A stretch of 61,094 nucleotides of DNA from Lentisphaeria bacterium (GTDB lineage: Bacteria; Verrucomicrobiota; Lentisphaeria; Victivallales; Victivallaceae), in contig JAFTUS010000174.1 in the NCBI GenBank assembly GCA_017466125.1, positions 1 to 61,094 of the forward strand, in the 5' to 3' direction. Under the pieces are notes generated by a model, which saw only the letters and a list, made by a program, of their open reading frames with translations, was not told the DNA's origin and did not search any database. Shown piece by piece: positions 35,654-45,893 of this stretch; the stretch's first letter is position 1, and each line of letters starts with the position of its first letter. Made by a program: the position numbers and the translations under genes.

Positions 35654-36991
35654 ATGTTTCAGTACAAAAAAATAATCTGTTTTCTGGGAGTTCTGGTCTG
35701 CTTTGCAATTACCGGTGCCGGAGAGGTGCATTTCCGCAAAGGCGACCGGATCGGGCTGTTCGGAGACAGCATCACTCAGGGCGGCTCTTACGCCGCTTAT
35801 CTTCAAATGTTCCTTGCCGGAACCGATGTGCAGATCATCAATATCGGCCTTTCCGGAGATACTTCAAGTGCAGGCGTCCGGCGGATACCCACTCTGCTGA
35901 AACATGTCGATATGAACGTTGTCTGCTATATGCTCGGCGTGAATGATGTCAAACCCCAATTCTTCAAAACTCCGGAAATGGATGATGCCAAAAAAGCCGT
36001 CTTTGACAACTTCCGCAAATCCGCCTCGAAATCCATTGAACTCTATCAGCAAAACGGCAAAAGAGTAATGATCTCCACCCCGTGCGCCTACAATCAGTAT
36101 TCCGGGGCGCACACGTGGAACGTTCCTTATAAAGACAGTGTCGGCGTTGCCGGGATTTCTGCAATCAGCAGGGAACTTGCCGCAAAATACAAAATTCCCT
36201 TTTTCGACATCCAAACACCGACTCGCGGACTTTTTCAGAAGTTCCCGAAAGTGAAGTTCGCTCCCGACCGTCTGCACCCGGAACGGTTCGTCCACGTGAT
36301 CATCGCAGCCAATCTTGCCCGGCAATGGGGGCTTTCCCCCGATATCGGCGATGTTCGCATTACCGGAAATTCCGCCGTTGTCAAAGCGGGAAAAGTTGAA
36401 AATCTGAAGCGCGAAAATAATACCGTTTCTTTTGATTACACCCCCGCACGCCTCCCCATCGGCAGCTGCAACGATGTGGAAAAAGCACGCAAATATTACG
36501 ATCTGGATACGCTCATCAACCGGGAGACCCTGAGCGTTACGGATCTTCCCGCAGGAGAATATGACCTCTTTGCAGACGGGGAGAAACTGGGGCGTTTTTC
36601 CGCAGAACAACTGAAAAAAGGGATAAAACTCACCTCCCTTGCCACGCCGCATCAGAAACGCGCCGACGAAAATATGAAAATGCAGAAAGAGATCGAAGAT
36701 ACCATGCGCTATTATTCGATCAATTACCGTTTCCGTTTTATAGTGGAATGTTATGCAAAAAAGAATTACGATGATGCCGAACAGCGTCGTGCCTATATGA
36801 AAAAATGGTGCGAAAACGGTCAGAAAGACCGTCGGCTTGCCCGCAACTTCCGTTCCGTTTACGAACAGTTTCTCAAACACATCGACGGCAGGGAAAAAGA
36901 GATCGTGACCCGCAGCAGAATTCTTGCAGAACGTCTGCATAACGCCAGTCGTCCGTCCGTCTGCCGCATGCTTCTTAAACCCGTAAAATAA
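35654..36991 (+). CDS. Secreted SGNH/GDSL esterase
   Basis: This 445-residue protein starts at the ATG with AAGGAGGA upstream; an earlier in-frame ATG would place this site inside the gene. After a signal peptide (ICFLGVLVCFAITGAG) come the four SGNH blocks: GLFGDSIT (S39), NIGLSGD, MLGVND and DRLHP. All catalytic residues are present. A C-terminal ~200-residue extension is beta-rich and then helical. SGNH enzymes here most likely remove acetyl groups from polysaccharides. It is 30 bp upstream of a gene with two more SGNH domains. Confidence 0.85.
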   Translation: MFQYKKIICFLGVLVCFAITGAGEVHFRKGDRIGLFGDSITQGGSYAAYLQMFLAGTDVQIINIGLSGDTSSAGVRRIPTLLKHVDMNVVCYMLGVNDVKPQFFKTPEMDDAKKAVFDNFRKSASKSIELYQQNGKRVMISTPCAYNQYSGAHTWNVPYKDSVGVAGISAISRELAAKYKIPFFDIQTPTRGLFQKFPKVKFAPDRLHPERFVHVIIAANLARQWGLSPDIGDVRITGNSAVVKAGKVENLKRENNTVSFDYTPARLPIGSCNDVEKARKYYDLDTLINRETLSVTDLPAGEYDLFADGEKLGRFSAEQLKKGIKLTSLATPHQKRADENMKMQKEIEDTMRYYSINYRFRFIVECYAKKNYDDAEQRRAYMKKWCENGQKDRRLARNFRSVYEQFLKHIDGREKEIVTRSRILAERLHNASRPSVCRMLLKPVK

Positions 36992-37021
36992 AATATAGAA
37001 CAACTGATTTCAGGAGGAAAA

Positions 37022-40000
37022 ATGAAAAAAGTATTGTTGTTTCTGTTGGGGCTGATGATCTGTACCGGGGCGATGGGCGCACCGGCGATCCATTTGGCCG
37101 GAGACTCGATCATCCGTGACTATTCCGGTGCGGAATATCCCCGTTTCGGCTGGGGACAACTGTTCCGCGAACTCATCAAACCGGGCAGCCGGGTGAACAA
37201 CTGCGGCTTGAGCGGCAGATCCCTGAAACGCTTTATCGTTGACGGCAACTGGGCGGGGCTGATGAAAGCGGTCCGCAAAGGTGACTTTGTCATCATCTCC
37301 TTCGCCCACAATGACCAGTACCGGGGCAAACATATTCCTGAAAAATATATCGCCGAACCGCAGGAGTATGCGCAACTGCTGAAAAAATGTATTCAGGAAG
37401 TCCGCAGTAAAGGGGCAACCCCGATTTTAGTGACATCCGTTCCCCGTTACCGCTTCGACAGCAAAGGTGCGCCCGTTCAGACGCTCGGTGCTTATCCCGA
37501 TACCATGCGCCAGGTCGCCTGTGAGGAAAAAGTTGAACTGGTCGATCTCAATTCTGCGCTGACGGAACAACTCCGCTCCACAGATAAAAAAGTGACCGAC
37601 GCATACTATATCCTCAAACGGGTCAACCCCGCCCGGTGCGATTTTGAACATCTTACCGAAAGCGGTTCCCGCAACGCCGCTGTCACGGTTGCAAAACTCC
37701 TCCGGAAAAACAAAAGCCCGCTTGCTTCTCTGCTGCTGCCGGAAGGCACTTTCCGTGCCGTCTATCCGGTCAAAGGCGGCAACTGCAACCGCGTCCGCTA
37801 TGAAGATAAGGTCAAAGAAGTTCAAAAGAACGGCAAAAAAGCCGAAATCGTCCTGATCGGGGACTCCATCACCCGCGAATGGGCACTTACCGGCAAGCCC
37901 GCTTTTGACAAGTATTTCAAAAATTATCACGTCGCCAATATCGGTGTCGGCGGCTGGAAAACCCAGCATGTCCTCTGGAACGCCCAAAACCGGGAGGTGT
38001 GGGATCATCTCGACCCCAAACTGGTCATTCTGCTCGCCGGAACCAACAACTTCGGCGGTCGTGAATCCACGCCGACCTCCACCTTTGAAGGCATCAAAGC
38101 GACCGTTGAGGCTCTGAAAAAATCCGCTCCCAATGCCAAGATCCTCGTTTTCGGCATCTTCCCCCGCGGGCAGAACCATACGGACCCCTTCCGTCCGTAC
38201 ATCAATGCCGTCAACAAACGGCTCGGAGAACTGGCCGAACCCGGCAGAGTTTTCGTGGAAAATATCGGTGACCAGTTCCTCTATCAGGATGGAACCATCA
38301 GCAGAGAGGTCATGAAAGATTATCTGCATCTGACCCCCGCCGGATACAATATCTGGTTCAATGCGATCTATCCTTATTTGCGCAAGATCTTTCCCGACCG
38401 CGCCTCAAAAAACTACTTTGAAGTGAAAAAAGACCGGGGCGCACCGCGTATCTTCCTCAACGGAAAGGTTTTTCCCGCCCGTATTTTCTTCGGTTCTGTG
38501 GCGCACGGCCATTTTCTCCCCCATGCCAAAGATGCCGTTTCCCGTGAGTTCGGCTACGCTTCCGACATCGGCGGACTTTCGATCTTTGAGGGACACGGCA
38601 GTCTGTTGTGGAGCGACGAAGATCAGGAAAAACTCAAAGCCTTCAACAAGGAACGTGCCGACCGCTTTTTCAAAGCCAATCCCCACGCTTATCTGCTGGT
38701 GCGTATCATTACGACTCCCGCAATTTCCTGGTATAACAAACACCCCGAAGTGAAAACGCTTTTCAACAACGGTAAAAACGGCAAATTCGCACATGCCATT
38801 CAGCCCTCTCTGGCTTCTGAATATTATCAGAAAGAGGTCGCAGAGGCTCTCCGCCGTACCATCCGCTTCTACGAAGAGACCTATCCGGGAAGAATGGCGG
38901 GGTATCATATCGCCGGACTTCATACCTCCGAATGGGTCTACGACAGCAGTTATCTGCGGGAAACCGAAGGGTATGACCCCTGTACCCGTGAAGGATTCCG
39001 CAAATATGTGGCGGAAAAATACAAAACCGATGCCGCTTTGCAGAAAGCGTGGAACGATAAAAACATCACCCTCAAAACAGTGGATGTTCCCACCCACGAA
39101 GAACGCAAAGGCGATGGTGTCAACTTCCTGAAAGAACCCGCAACCAGTCAGAAATTGATCGATTTCGGCGTTTACCGCAATGAACTTGTCAGCGATACCA
39201 TCTGCCGCCTGGCACGGATCGTGCGCGAAGAACAGCCGGGGCGTCTGGTCGGATTTTTCTACGGCTACGTCTGCGTGGCCTCCTGGTACGGCGGCGGTGA
39301 CAAAACCGGGTATCTCTCTTTCCGCAAAGTCGTGGATTCGCCCGATGTGGATTTCTTCTGCACCCCGCTGCACTACAACGGCCGCCGCCGTCATCAGTCC
39401 GTCTTTACGCAGGGCTTCAACGAAACCGTTTCCGCTGCCGGAAAAATCTGGCTCAACGAAGACGATACCGCAACCTATCTCGGTTACGTTACCGCTGACG
39501 GCGGCCCCTCTATGATGTCCGCCTGCCGCACGCCGCAGGAGACCGCCGACATGCTCCGCCGCAATCTGATCTTTTCGCTCATCAACAACCACGCCATCTG
39601 GTGGATGGATCTCAACGGGGCGGGCTGGTTCGATGACCCCGGTATGTGGAAGACCATGAGAGAGTTGATCCCCTTTGAAAAGGCATTGCAGAAAAATCCG
39701 CTTCCTCACGAACCGGAACTTGCCCTCTCTTTCGACCAGAAAGGCGCGATGTATTTCATGGGGGAACACGCCAAAGAGGGTGCGCCGCCGAACTTCGCCT
39801 CCGATCACATCATTTCGCTCGGTTTCTCCGGGGCTCCCGTCGGTGTCTATCTGCAAAGCGACATCCTTGCCGGAAGAAGCAAGGCGAAAGTTACCGCTTT
39901 CTTCACCAACTATGCCATGAACGCCAAAGACCGTGCCGCCATGAGAAGTTATGCCGCAAAAAACAGCTGCATCTGGACTTGGGCTCCCGGATATATCGAC

Positions 40001-40570
40001 CTTGAAACCGGCAAAGCATCCCTCAAAGCCGTGGAGGAGACGACCGGATTTAAGGTTCAGAAAATGCCCGATGGTGTCACGCTTGAAGTCAGCGTTACCG
40101 CCGAAGGTAAAAAACTCGGTCTGCCCCGCAAAATGGGACCGGCTCTCCGCTACGGTGTGCCGGAGATCGTTCAGGCGAAACCCATTCTTTCGCCCGTTCC
40201 CCGGAAAGGCGATAAGGTTCTGGGGGTGTATAACAACGGCAAACCTGCCATTGTCCTGCGGCGGGTCAACGGAAAGGTCCATGTTTTCTGCGGAACGACC
40301 GTGATCCCCCCGGCTCTTTTCCGTCATGTCGGCGAATTGGCAAAGGTGCATTTCTACGCACCCATCAACACGCCGGTCTATTCCAACGGACGTGAGATCG
40401 CAGTGTATGCCAACAAAGACCTCAATATTGACGTAACCCCCCGTGTTTCCCGCAGATATACCGATTATTATACCGGTAAGCAGTACAGCGGTAAAAAGTT
40501 CAACGTCAAATTGAAAACGGGTGAAACGCTTCTGCTTTCTCCCCTCGGTGTTACCGTTTCAGAGAAATAA
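37022..40570 (+). CDS. Tri-modular secreted protein: two SGNH esterases and a GH42-like hydrolase
   Basis: This 1182-residue protein has a signal peptide (KKVLLFLLGLMICTGAMGA). Module 1 (about 22-240) resembles rhamnogalacturonan acetylesterase: AGDSIIRD (S29), GLSGRSLK, SFAHNDQ and FEHLT. Module 2 (about 270-455) is a PAF-acetylhydrolase-like SGNH domain: IGDSITREW (S282), NIGVGGW, AGTNNF and DYLHLTPAGY. Module 3 (about 463-1182) is a GH42-like barrel nearly collinear with the protein at 43678-45885, including GLHTSEW and IWLNEDDTATYLGY. Both esterase modules keep the catalytic Ser and His. One polypeptide would deacetylate and cut the same glycan. No frameshift is seen. Confidence 0.85.
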   Translation: MKKVLLFLLGLMICTGAMGAPAIHLAGDSIIRDYSGAEYPRFGWGQLFRELIKPGSRVNNCGLSGRSLKRFIVDGNWAGLMKAVRKGDFVIISFAHNDQYRGKHIPEKYIAEPQEYAQLLKKCIQEVRSKGATPILVTSVPRYRFDSKGAPVQTLGAYPDTMRQVACEEKVELVDLNSALTEQLRSTDKKVTDAYYILKRVNPARCDFEHLTESGSRNAAVTVAKLLRKNKSPLASLLLPEGTFRAVYPVKGGNCNRVRYEDKVKEVQKNGKKAEIVLIGDSITREWALTGKPAFDKYFKNYHVANIGVGGWKTQHVLWNAQNREVWDHLDPKLVILLAGTNNFGGRESTPTSTFEGIKATVEALKKSAPNAKILVFGIFPRGQNHTDPFRPYINAVNKRLGELAEPGRVFVENIGDQFLYQDGTISREVMKDYLHLTPAGYNIWFNAIYPYLRKIFPDRASKNYFEVKKDRGAPRIFLNGKVFPARIFFGSVAHGHFLPHAKDAVSREFGYASDIGGLSIFEGHGSLLWSDEDQEKLKAFNKERADRFFKANPHAYLLVRIITTPAISWYNKHPEVKTLFNNGKNGKFAHAIQPSLASEYYQKEVAEALRRTIRFYEETYPGRMAGYHIAGLHTSEWVYDSSYLRETEGYDPCTREGFRKYVAEKYKTDAALQKAWNDKNITLKTVDVPTHEERKGDGVNFLKEPATSQKLIDFGVYRNELVSDTICRLARIVREEQPGRLVGFFYGYVCVASWYGGGDKTGYLSFRKVVDSPDVDFFCTPLHYNGRRRHQSVFTQGFNETVSAAGKIWLNEDDTATYLGYVTADGGPSMMSACRTPQETADMLRRNLIFSLINNHAIWWMDLNGAGWFDDPGMWKTMRELIPFEKALQKNPLPHEPELALSFDQKGAMYFMGEHAKEGAPPNFASDHIISLGFSGAPVGVYLQSDILAGRSKAKVTAFFTNYAMNAKDRAAMRSYAAKNSCIWTWAPGYIDLETGKASLKAVEETTGFKVQKMPDGVTLEVSVTAEGKKLGLPRKMGPALRYGVPEIVQAKPILSPVPRKGDKVLGVYNNGKPAIVLRRVNGKVHVFCGTTVIPPALFRHVGELAKVHFYAPINTPVYSNGREIAVYANKDLNIDVTPRVSRRYTDYYTGKQYSGKKFNVKLKTGETLLLSPLGVTVSEK

Positions 40571-40595
40571 CTCAACAATATAAAGGAAATCTATC

Positions 40596-41264
40596 ATGAA
40601 AAAGTATCTTATCTTTGCTGTAATGTTCGCTGTTGCCATGGCTTCTGCCGCGGAAAAATTTTTTGAAATGGATAAAAAAGGCAATCTGCTTTTCAAAAAA
40701 GCAACGCTTTTCAACTTCACTCCCGGCGGTTTTGAACGGTTCGGCGGATATGCTTTCAACGGCAACTCCTCGCTGGAAATGGAACTGGATGCAAAGGACT
40801 ACAAAAACAATGCCCTCTCTGTGTCAGTGACCGGCTGTGTCTCCGCTTTGCCCGGCCCGGAGGGAGGTGTCCTCTTCTACCGCCCCGGCTACCACAATAT
40901 TCTCGGAATTGACCGGCAGGGACGGATCACACTTTCCATCTGGTACAAAAATCCTGCCAGCGGCAAGTTCGACAAAAATGTGAAACTCTTTTCCAAACGG
41001 ACGGTCAGAGTCGGAAAAGGCCGCTACTTCCGTGCGGCATTCACGCTTGCGCCCGCTGCCGACGGAAAGACGGTTGCAAAACTCTATCTCGACGGCAGCA
41101 AAGAGGCGGAACTGACCATCTCCGAACCGCTGTACGGTTATAAACGTGTCTGCTACATCGGCGGATCGCGTTTCCTGAAAAAAGGAAATTTCAAGGGGAT
41201 CATCCGCAGTGCAGTGATTTGCAGCGGAACGCTTTCCGATGAAGAGATCGCCGCATTGCAGTAA
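40596..41264 (+). CDS. Secreted LamG-like (concanavalin-fold) protein, copy 1
   Basis: This 222-residue protein has a signal peptide (KKYLIFAVMFAVAMASAA) followed by a single beta-sandwich. The order of strands, with GYAFNGNSSLEME and VCYIGGSRFLK, and the ending SDEEIAALQ are typical of LamG/concanavalin domains that bind sugars. It starts 25 bp after the tri-modular gene. A paralogue (45894-46571) follows the second GH42-like gene, so the pair was duplicated as a unit. It may be a carbohydrate-binding partner of the hydrolase; no catalytic motif is visible. Confidence 0.65.
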   Translation: MKKYLIFAVMFAVAMASAAEKFFEMDKKGNLLFKKATLFNFTPGGFERFGGYAFNGNSSLEMELDAKDYKNNALSVSVTGCVSALPGPEGGVLFYRPGYHNILGIDRQGRITLSIWYKNPASGKFDKNVKLFSKRTVRVGKGRYFRAAFTLAPAADGKTVAKLYLDGSKEAELTISEPLYGYKRVCYIGGSRFLKKGNFKGIIRSAVICSGTLSDEEIAALQ

Positions 41265-41296
41265 CGCTGTTTGAATATCTGATTTACGGAGGTTTT

Positions 41297-42772
41297 ATGT
41301 TCAAATATCTTTTTTTCGATGATCAGCGGCTTTTTGCCCGGGAAAATCTGGTGCGCAAATACGGCACGCCGGAATTGATCGAAGATGCTTTCTACCGTGA
41401 CCCGAACGTGGATATGAACCTCTCCGGAAGTTGTGTCTTCAAGTGTCCTGACGGCAAGTACCACATGATCTATCACGGCATCGGTGATGATACCAACGCC
41501 GGAGGGATCGGCAATGTGGCATGTGATGCCACCGGCAAACGGAAACGGCGCGCCTTTGTCTGTGCTGCCGTCAGCGACGACGGCATCCACTTCACTCCCC
41601 GCATGACCGGTGCTGACTCCTGCGCCGGAACGCCGGAGTTCCCGAATTCCGTTTCCGATGCAACCTGGGATCTCGGCGAACTCGGATGTGTTGTCGAAGA
41701 CCGTAAAGCCCCCGCAGAAGAACGCTACAAAGCGTTGATGGTAACATCTTTCAAGGATGATGAATTCCGGCACAGAGACTATCTGATGGCTTCCCCCGAT
41801 CTGATCCGCTGGCACAAGATGCCCGGTACTTGGCATCAGGTCGGCACGGAACCGATCGTCAGTTGTTTCTACAACAAGTGCTACGATAATTTCACCATTA
41901 TCTGCCGTCCCGATTGCGGGGAACGCCGGGTCGGTTATGCGGAAACAAGTGATTTCAAGACGTTTACCGCTCCGCTGCACTGTCTGCAGGTCGATTCGCT
42001 GGATCAGCCGCTGGATGAGTTGTACGGTATGCCCGCATTTGAATATGATAACTGGTATATCGGTTTCCCCTATCTCTACGGCGGACAACCCCATAAAAAC
42101 TGGTGGAAGGGGGCGGAGGGAACGATGCACTGCGAATTGGCTTACTCTTTGAACGGTAAGAATTTTCAGCGTTCTTTGCGCACGCCGTTCATCTGCGGAT
42201 GGGATCAGCAGACGATCGATAAATTTGGTAAAGTCTGCCCGATCGTCTGGCCCAACTGGATGCTGCGCAAAGAGGACGGTTCCATCCTGATTTACGCCCA
42301 GATCATTCCGAAGGATCACGGCTGGCTGATGAAGTCCACCGGGGAGTCCGCGCTGGCGGTCTACCGTTTGCGGGAGGACGGATTTATCTGTCTTGCCTCT
42401 GAACGCGATAAAACCGCACGGCTCGCAACCAGAGAAAATATCTGGCACGGCGGCGAACTCACGGTCAATATCAGGTGTTCTGCTCCGGCGACGGTTGCCG
42501 TTCTCCGTCCGGATGTGCAGGCGCAGACGTGCCGTCCGATCGAAGGATTTTCGCACGAAGACTGCGCCGCCTTTTGCGGAGACAACTGCCGCTGGGTGCC
42601 GGAGTGGAAAGGCGGAAAACTGGATTCTCTCAAAGGCAGAAATCTGGTGTTTGAGATTTGTTTCGGCGGCGGCGAACTTTATGCACTTTCAGGGGATTGC
42701 ACCCCGGTAATGTTCGTCGAAGCACGCAAACATGAACTTTTTGGAACTTTACCCACGCGGAAAGGGTGGTAA
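41297..42772 (+). CDS. Five-bladed propeller glycosidase-like protein (GH43/GH32-like)
   Basis: This 491-residue protein has no signal peptide. Repeated blade-like segments (YRDPNVDMNLSGSCVF, KYHMIYHGIGDD, AAVSDDGIHFTP, YLMASPDLIRWHKMP, VGYAETSDFKTFTAP, YDNWYIGFPYLYGG) show a beta-propeller of the GH32/43/68/117 superfamily. Acidic residues in the first blade (YRDPNVD) and mid-blade (GELGCVVED) are candidates for catalysis. A C-terminal beta-sandwich follows (about 370-491). GGAGG precedes the start. It is predicted to be cytoplasmic. The linkage it cuts cannot be assigned. Confidence 0.7.
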   Translation: MFKYLFFDDQRLFARENLVRKYGTPELIEDAFYRDPNVDMNLSGSCVFKCPDGKYHMIYHGIGDDTNAGGIGNVACDATGKRKRRAFVCAAVSDDGIHFTPRMTGADSCAGTPEFPNSVSDATWDLGELGCVVEDRKAPAEERYKALMVTSFKDDEFRHRDYLMASPDLIRWHKMPGTWHQVGTEPIVSCFYNKCYDNFTIICRPDCGERRVGYAETSDFKTFTAPLHCLQVDSLDQPLDELYGMPAFEYDNWYIGFPYLYGGQPHKNWWKGAEGTMHCELAYSLNGKNFQRSLRTPFICGWDQQTIDKFGKVCPIVWPNWMLRKEDGSILIYAQIIPKDHGWLMKSTGESALAVYRLREDGFICLASERDKTARLATRENIWHGGELTVNIRCSAPATVAVLRPDVQAQTCRPIEGFSHEDCAAFCGDNCRWVPEWKGGKLDSLKGRNLVFEICFGGGELYALSGDCTPVMFVEARKHELFGTLPTRKGW

Positions 42773-42777
42773 TAAAA

Positions 42778-43671
42778 ATGATAAAGAAACAGGTTTCTCA
42801 CGTTTTCGACTGGTGGCTGGTGCATGACCGGCTCTTTGAATTTGCTTACGCAAGTTATGCGGAGCTGGGCTGTACCAGTTTCGGCTTGCCCAATACCCAC
42901 ATGCTCCGCTTCGCGGAAGAACCGGATTTTGCGGACAAACTCAAAAAACTCAACCGTGATTACCACATGCACTTCGACGGAGCCCACGCCCATTGGAGCG
43001 AGATTTGGGACCCGAATACCGTTGGTGAGGAAAATCGCAGAATGATGATGAAAAATCTTACGATGGCAATTGAGAAAACCGCTGAATTTGAGGCGGGCGT
43101 TCTCACCATCCACCCCGGTTATTCCGCGCTTCAGAAGAATTCGGGCGTCACCGTTTTGGAATTGCGGCAGAACTGCATCCGCACCATGGAGGAACTGCTG
43201 CCGCTCGCCGAAAAACGGAACGTGAAAATCGCACTGGAAAACAATATCTCCCCCGCCGATACGATCGACGAACTGATCGCCATTGTTGAGGCGGTAAATT
43301 CCCCGTATGTCGGCGTCTGTTACGACTCCGGCCATGCGCACGAAATGTCGAAACTGCCGGGGAAAAACGCCGCCGATATCGACGGTTTTACGCAGGAATT
43401 ATGGAAAAATAATGTCATTCTCGGCGAAAACAATGCCGTTGACCGTCTCGCCCCCTACATCATCGAATGTCATTTGCACGACAACGACGGACTGTTCGAT
43501 CAGCACCGTCTGCCCGGCGAAGGCACGATCGACTGGGTGCATGTGATCGATGTGCTGAAAAACAAGTGTCCGCGTCTTGAATGTGTGCAGAACGAGGCCC
43601 CTCCCTGTTCCAGCAAGGCTTCTATCCCCCATGCGGTGGAAGTTTTCCGGAAACTTTGGGAAGAAAGGTGA
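42778..43671 (+). CDS. Sugar phosphate isomerase/epimerase-like TIM barrel
   Basis: This 297-residue protein has the xylose-isomerase-like TIM barrel fold (AP endonuclease family 2). Metal-binding residues appear at barrel ends: H in TIHPGY, E in IALENNI, D and H in CYDSGHAHE, H in ECHLHDNDG and E near the C-terminus (LECVQNE). The ATG at 42778 is preferred to a GTG that overlaps the upstream stop codon. Enzymes of this class interconvert ketoses and aldoses or epimerise inositols. It lies between sugar hydrolases and probably handles an imported monosaccharide. Confidence 0.8.
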   Translation: MIKKQVSHVFDWWLVHDRLFEFAYASYAELGCTSFGLPNTHMLRFAEEPDFADKLKKLNRDYHMHFDGAHAHWSEIWDPNTVGEENRRMMMKNLTMAIEKTAEFEAGVLTIHPGYSALQKNSGVTVLELRQNCIRTMEELLPLAEKRNVKIALENNISPADTIDELIAIVEAVNSPYVGVCYDSGHAHEMSKLPGKNAADIDGFTQELWKNNVILGENNAVDRLAPYIIECHLHDNDGLFDQHRLPGEGTIDWVHVIDVLKNKCPRLECVQNEAPPCSSKASIPHAVEVFRKLWEER

Positions 43672-43677
43672 TATTTT

Positions 43678-45885
43678 ATGATGATGAAAATGATTGGGAT
43701 CGCTGTATTGGCGGTGTTTGCATGGTGCTGTTTTGCGGGCGATTTTTACGAGGTGAAAAAAGATCGCGGAGTGCCCCGTATTTTTAAAAACGGCAAAGTG
43801 ATGCCGTCCCGTATTTTTTTCGGTTCATTTGCGCACATCAAATTTCCCCACGCCCGGGAGGTGGTTCCCCGGGAATTTTCCTATGCCAAAAAGGTCGCCG
43901 GGGTCGATATTTTTGAAGGACACGGCGATTTGCTGTGGAGCGATGGCGATCTTGAGAAAATCAAGGCGTTCAACAAGGAGCGGATGGATCGTTTCTTCAA
44001 GGCAAATCCGGAGGGGTTTCTGCTGGTGCGCCTTGTAGTCAATCCGCCCGGATGGTGGTACAAAAAACATCCGGACGGCCTGACGAAATGGGCGGACGGA
44101 CGCCCCGGGCGTTTCCCCAATCTTGCCTCCGAAACCTATCAGAAAGAGGTCAATGAGGCTCTTCGGCGCACGATACGCTTTTACGAAGAGACCTATCCCG
44201 GCAGAATGATCGGTTATCATCCGGCGGGCTTGCGCACTTCTGAATGGCTTTATGATGAACATTATACGACCGACAGTGAAGGATATGACCGGACGACCGT
44301 TCTGGGGTTCCGCAAGTTTCTGAAAGAAAAGTACAGGACCGATGACGCTTTGAAAAAAGCGTGGAATGATCCCGATGTGACTTTCAATACCGCCGCTGTT
44401 CCCACGCATGAGGAGCGCAAAGGAGACGGCATTTATTTCTTGAAAGAACCGGCGAAAGATGCCAAATTGATCGATTTCTACACCTTCCGCACAGAATTGA
44501 TCAGCAGTACGATCTGCCGCATGGCAAAGACGATCAAAACAGAACAGCCGGGACGGTTGACCTGTTTCTTTTACGGTTACACCTCGCTTGCTTCATGGTA
44601 TGGCGGCGGCGGAAAAACCGGTTATCTCGCATTCCGCAACGTGCTGAATTCGCCCGATGTGGATATTTTCTGTTCTCCGTTCAGTTACAACTGGCGGCGC
44701 AGAAATCAGCCGTTGACCAATCAGGGGATCACAGACAGTATCGCCGCAGCCGGAAAACTCTGGCTCAATGAAGATGATACGGTCACGCATCTGGGGTATA
44801 CCTGTTCTGACGGCGGGCCGGCAACGCTTTCGCCCTGCTATACGCCGCAGGAAACGGCCGATATGCTCCGCCGCAATCTGCTTTTTACCTATATGAAAAA
44901 TCATGCCATCTGGTGGATGGATCTCAACGGTGCGGGCTGGTTCGATGAAGAGGAGATGTGGCTGACGATGAAAGAGTTCATCCCGCTTGAAAAGGAACTC
45001 CTCAATGAGCCGGTCGCCTTTGAGCCGGAACTTGCCATCGCTCTGGATCAGCGCGGCGCACTTCATTTTATCGGAGAACACGCCAAAGAGGGCGCACCGC
45101 CGAATTTTGCCGTAGATCACATCGGATATTATGCCTCTGCCGGTGCGCCGTACGGGGTCTATTTGCAGGACGATGTCCTTGCCGGAAAGACCAAAAGCCG
45201 CCTGACGCTCTTTCTCTCCTGCTACGCACTGGATGCCGCACAACGCAGACAGATGCGGGAATATTCTGCAAAAAACAGCTGCATCTGGCTGTGGGCTCCC
45301 GGCTGGATCGATCTTGAAAGCGGCAGAGCATCCGTGGAAAACGTTGAAACTGCAACCGGGTTCAAGGTGAAACTTCTGCCGCATGAAACATCACTGGCAG
45401 TGAAAACCACCCCGCAGGGCAGAGCCATCGGCCTGCCCGCTGAAATGGGCCCGCGGCTCCGTTACGGAGTCCCGACGGTTTCAAAAGTGATGCCCATTCT
45501 GTCGCCGATCCCTCAAAAGGGGGATCTGGTACTGGGCGTCTACGAAAATGGAGAACCGGCTGTTATTTTAAGAAAAGTCAACGGCATACCGCAGGTCTTC
45601 TGCGGAACGACGGTCGTGCCGGTGGAACTTTTCCGTTATGCCGCCAAACTCAACGGGGTTCACTTCTATACAGATATCGGGCCTGCGGTCTACTCCAACG
45701 GCAGAGATGTCGGCGTGTATGCCACAGCGGACGGTACGGTGAAAGTTACGCCGAAAGTGCCGGGGACTTATGTGGATTACTTCTCCCGCAAACGGTATTC
45801 GGGCAAGGTGTTCGATATTCCCATGAAACAGGGGAATTCCGTGCTGCTGCTTCCTGAAAAAGTCAATAACAACATCAAACGGTGA
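43678..45885 (+). CDS. Secreted GH42-like glycoside hydrolase (stand-alone paralogue)
   Basis: This 735-residue enzyme corresponds over its whole length to the last module of the tri-modular protein at 37022-40570. A signal peptide (MIGIAVLAVFAWCCFA) is followed at once by FYEVKKDRGVPRIFKNGK. Candidate catalytic acids are E in GLRTSEW and E in LWLNEDDTVTHLGY. Other shared blocks are GYHPAG, VPTHEERKGDG and NHAIWWMDLNGAGWF. Three ATG codons lie at the start; the first is given. It may be the ancestral or derived form of the fused module. Substrate is likely a beta-galactoside-like linkage, but this is only from fold resemblance. Confidence 0.8.
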   Translation: MMMKMIGIAVLAVFAWCCFAGDFYEVKKDRGVPRIFKNGKVMPSRIFFGSFAHIKFPHAREVVPREFSYAKKVAGVDIFEGHGDLLWSDGDLEKIKAFNKERMDRFFKANPEGFLLVRLVVNPPGWWYKKHPDGLTKWADGRPGRFPNLASETYQKEVNEALRRTIRFYEETYPGRMIGYHPAGLRTSEWLYDEHYTTDSEGYDRTTVLGFRKFLKEKYRTDDALKKAWNDPDVTFNTAAVPTHEERKGDGIYFLKEPAKDAKLIDFYTFRTELISSTICRMAKTIKTEQPGRLTCFFYGYTSLASWYGGGGKTGYLAFRNVLNSPDVDIFCSPFSYNWRRRNQPLTNQGITDSIAAAGKLWLNEDDTVTHLGYTCSDGGPATLSPCYTPQETADMLRRNLLFTYMKNHAIWWMDLNGAGWFDEEEMWLTMKEFIPLEKELLNEPVAFEPELAIALDQRGALHFIGEHAKEGAPPNFAVDHIGYYASAGAPYGVYLQDDVLAGKTKSRLTLFLSCYALDAAQRRQMREYSAKNSCIWLWAPGWIDLESGRASVENVETATGFKVKLLPHETSLAVKTTPQGRAIGLPAEMGPRLRYGVPTVSKVMPILSPIPQKGDLVLGVYENGEPAVILRKVNGIPQVFCGTTVVPVELFRYAAKLNGVHFYTDIGPAVYSNGRDVGVYATADGTVKVTPKVPGTYVDYFSRKRYSGKVFDIPMKQGNSVLLLPEKVNNNIKR

Positions 45886-45893
45886 GGGCGGAT

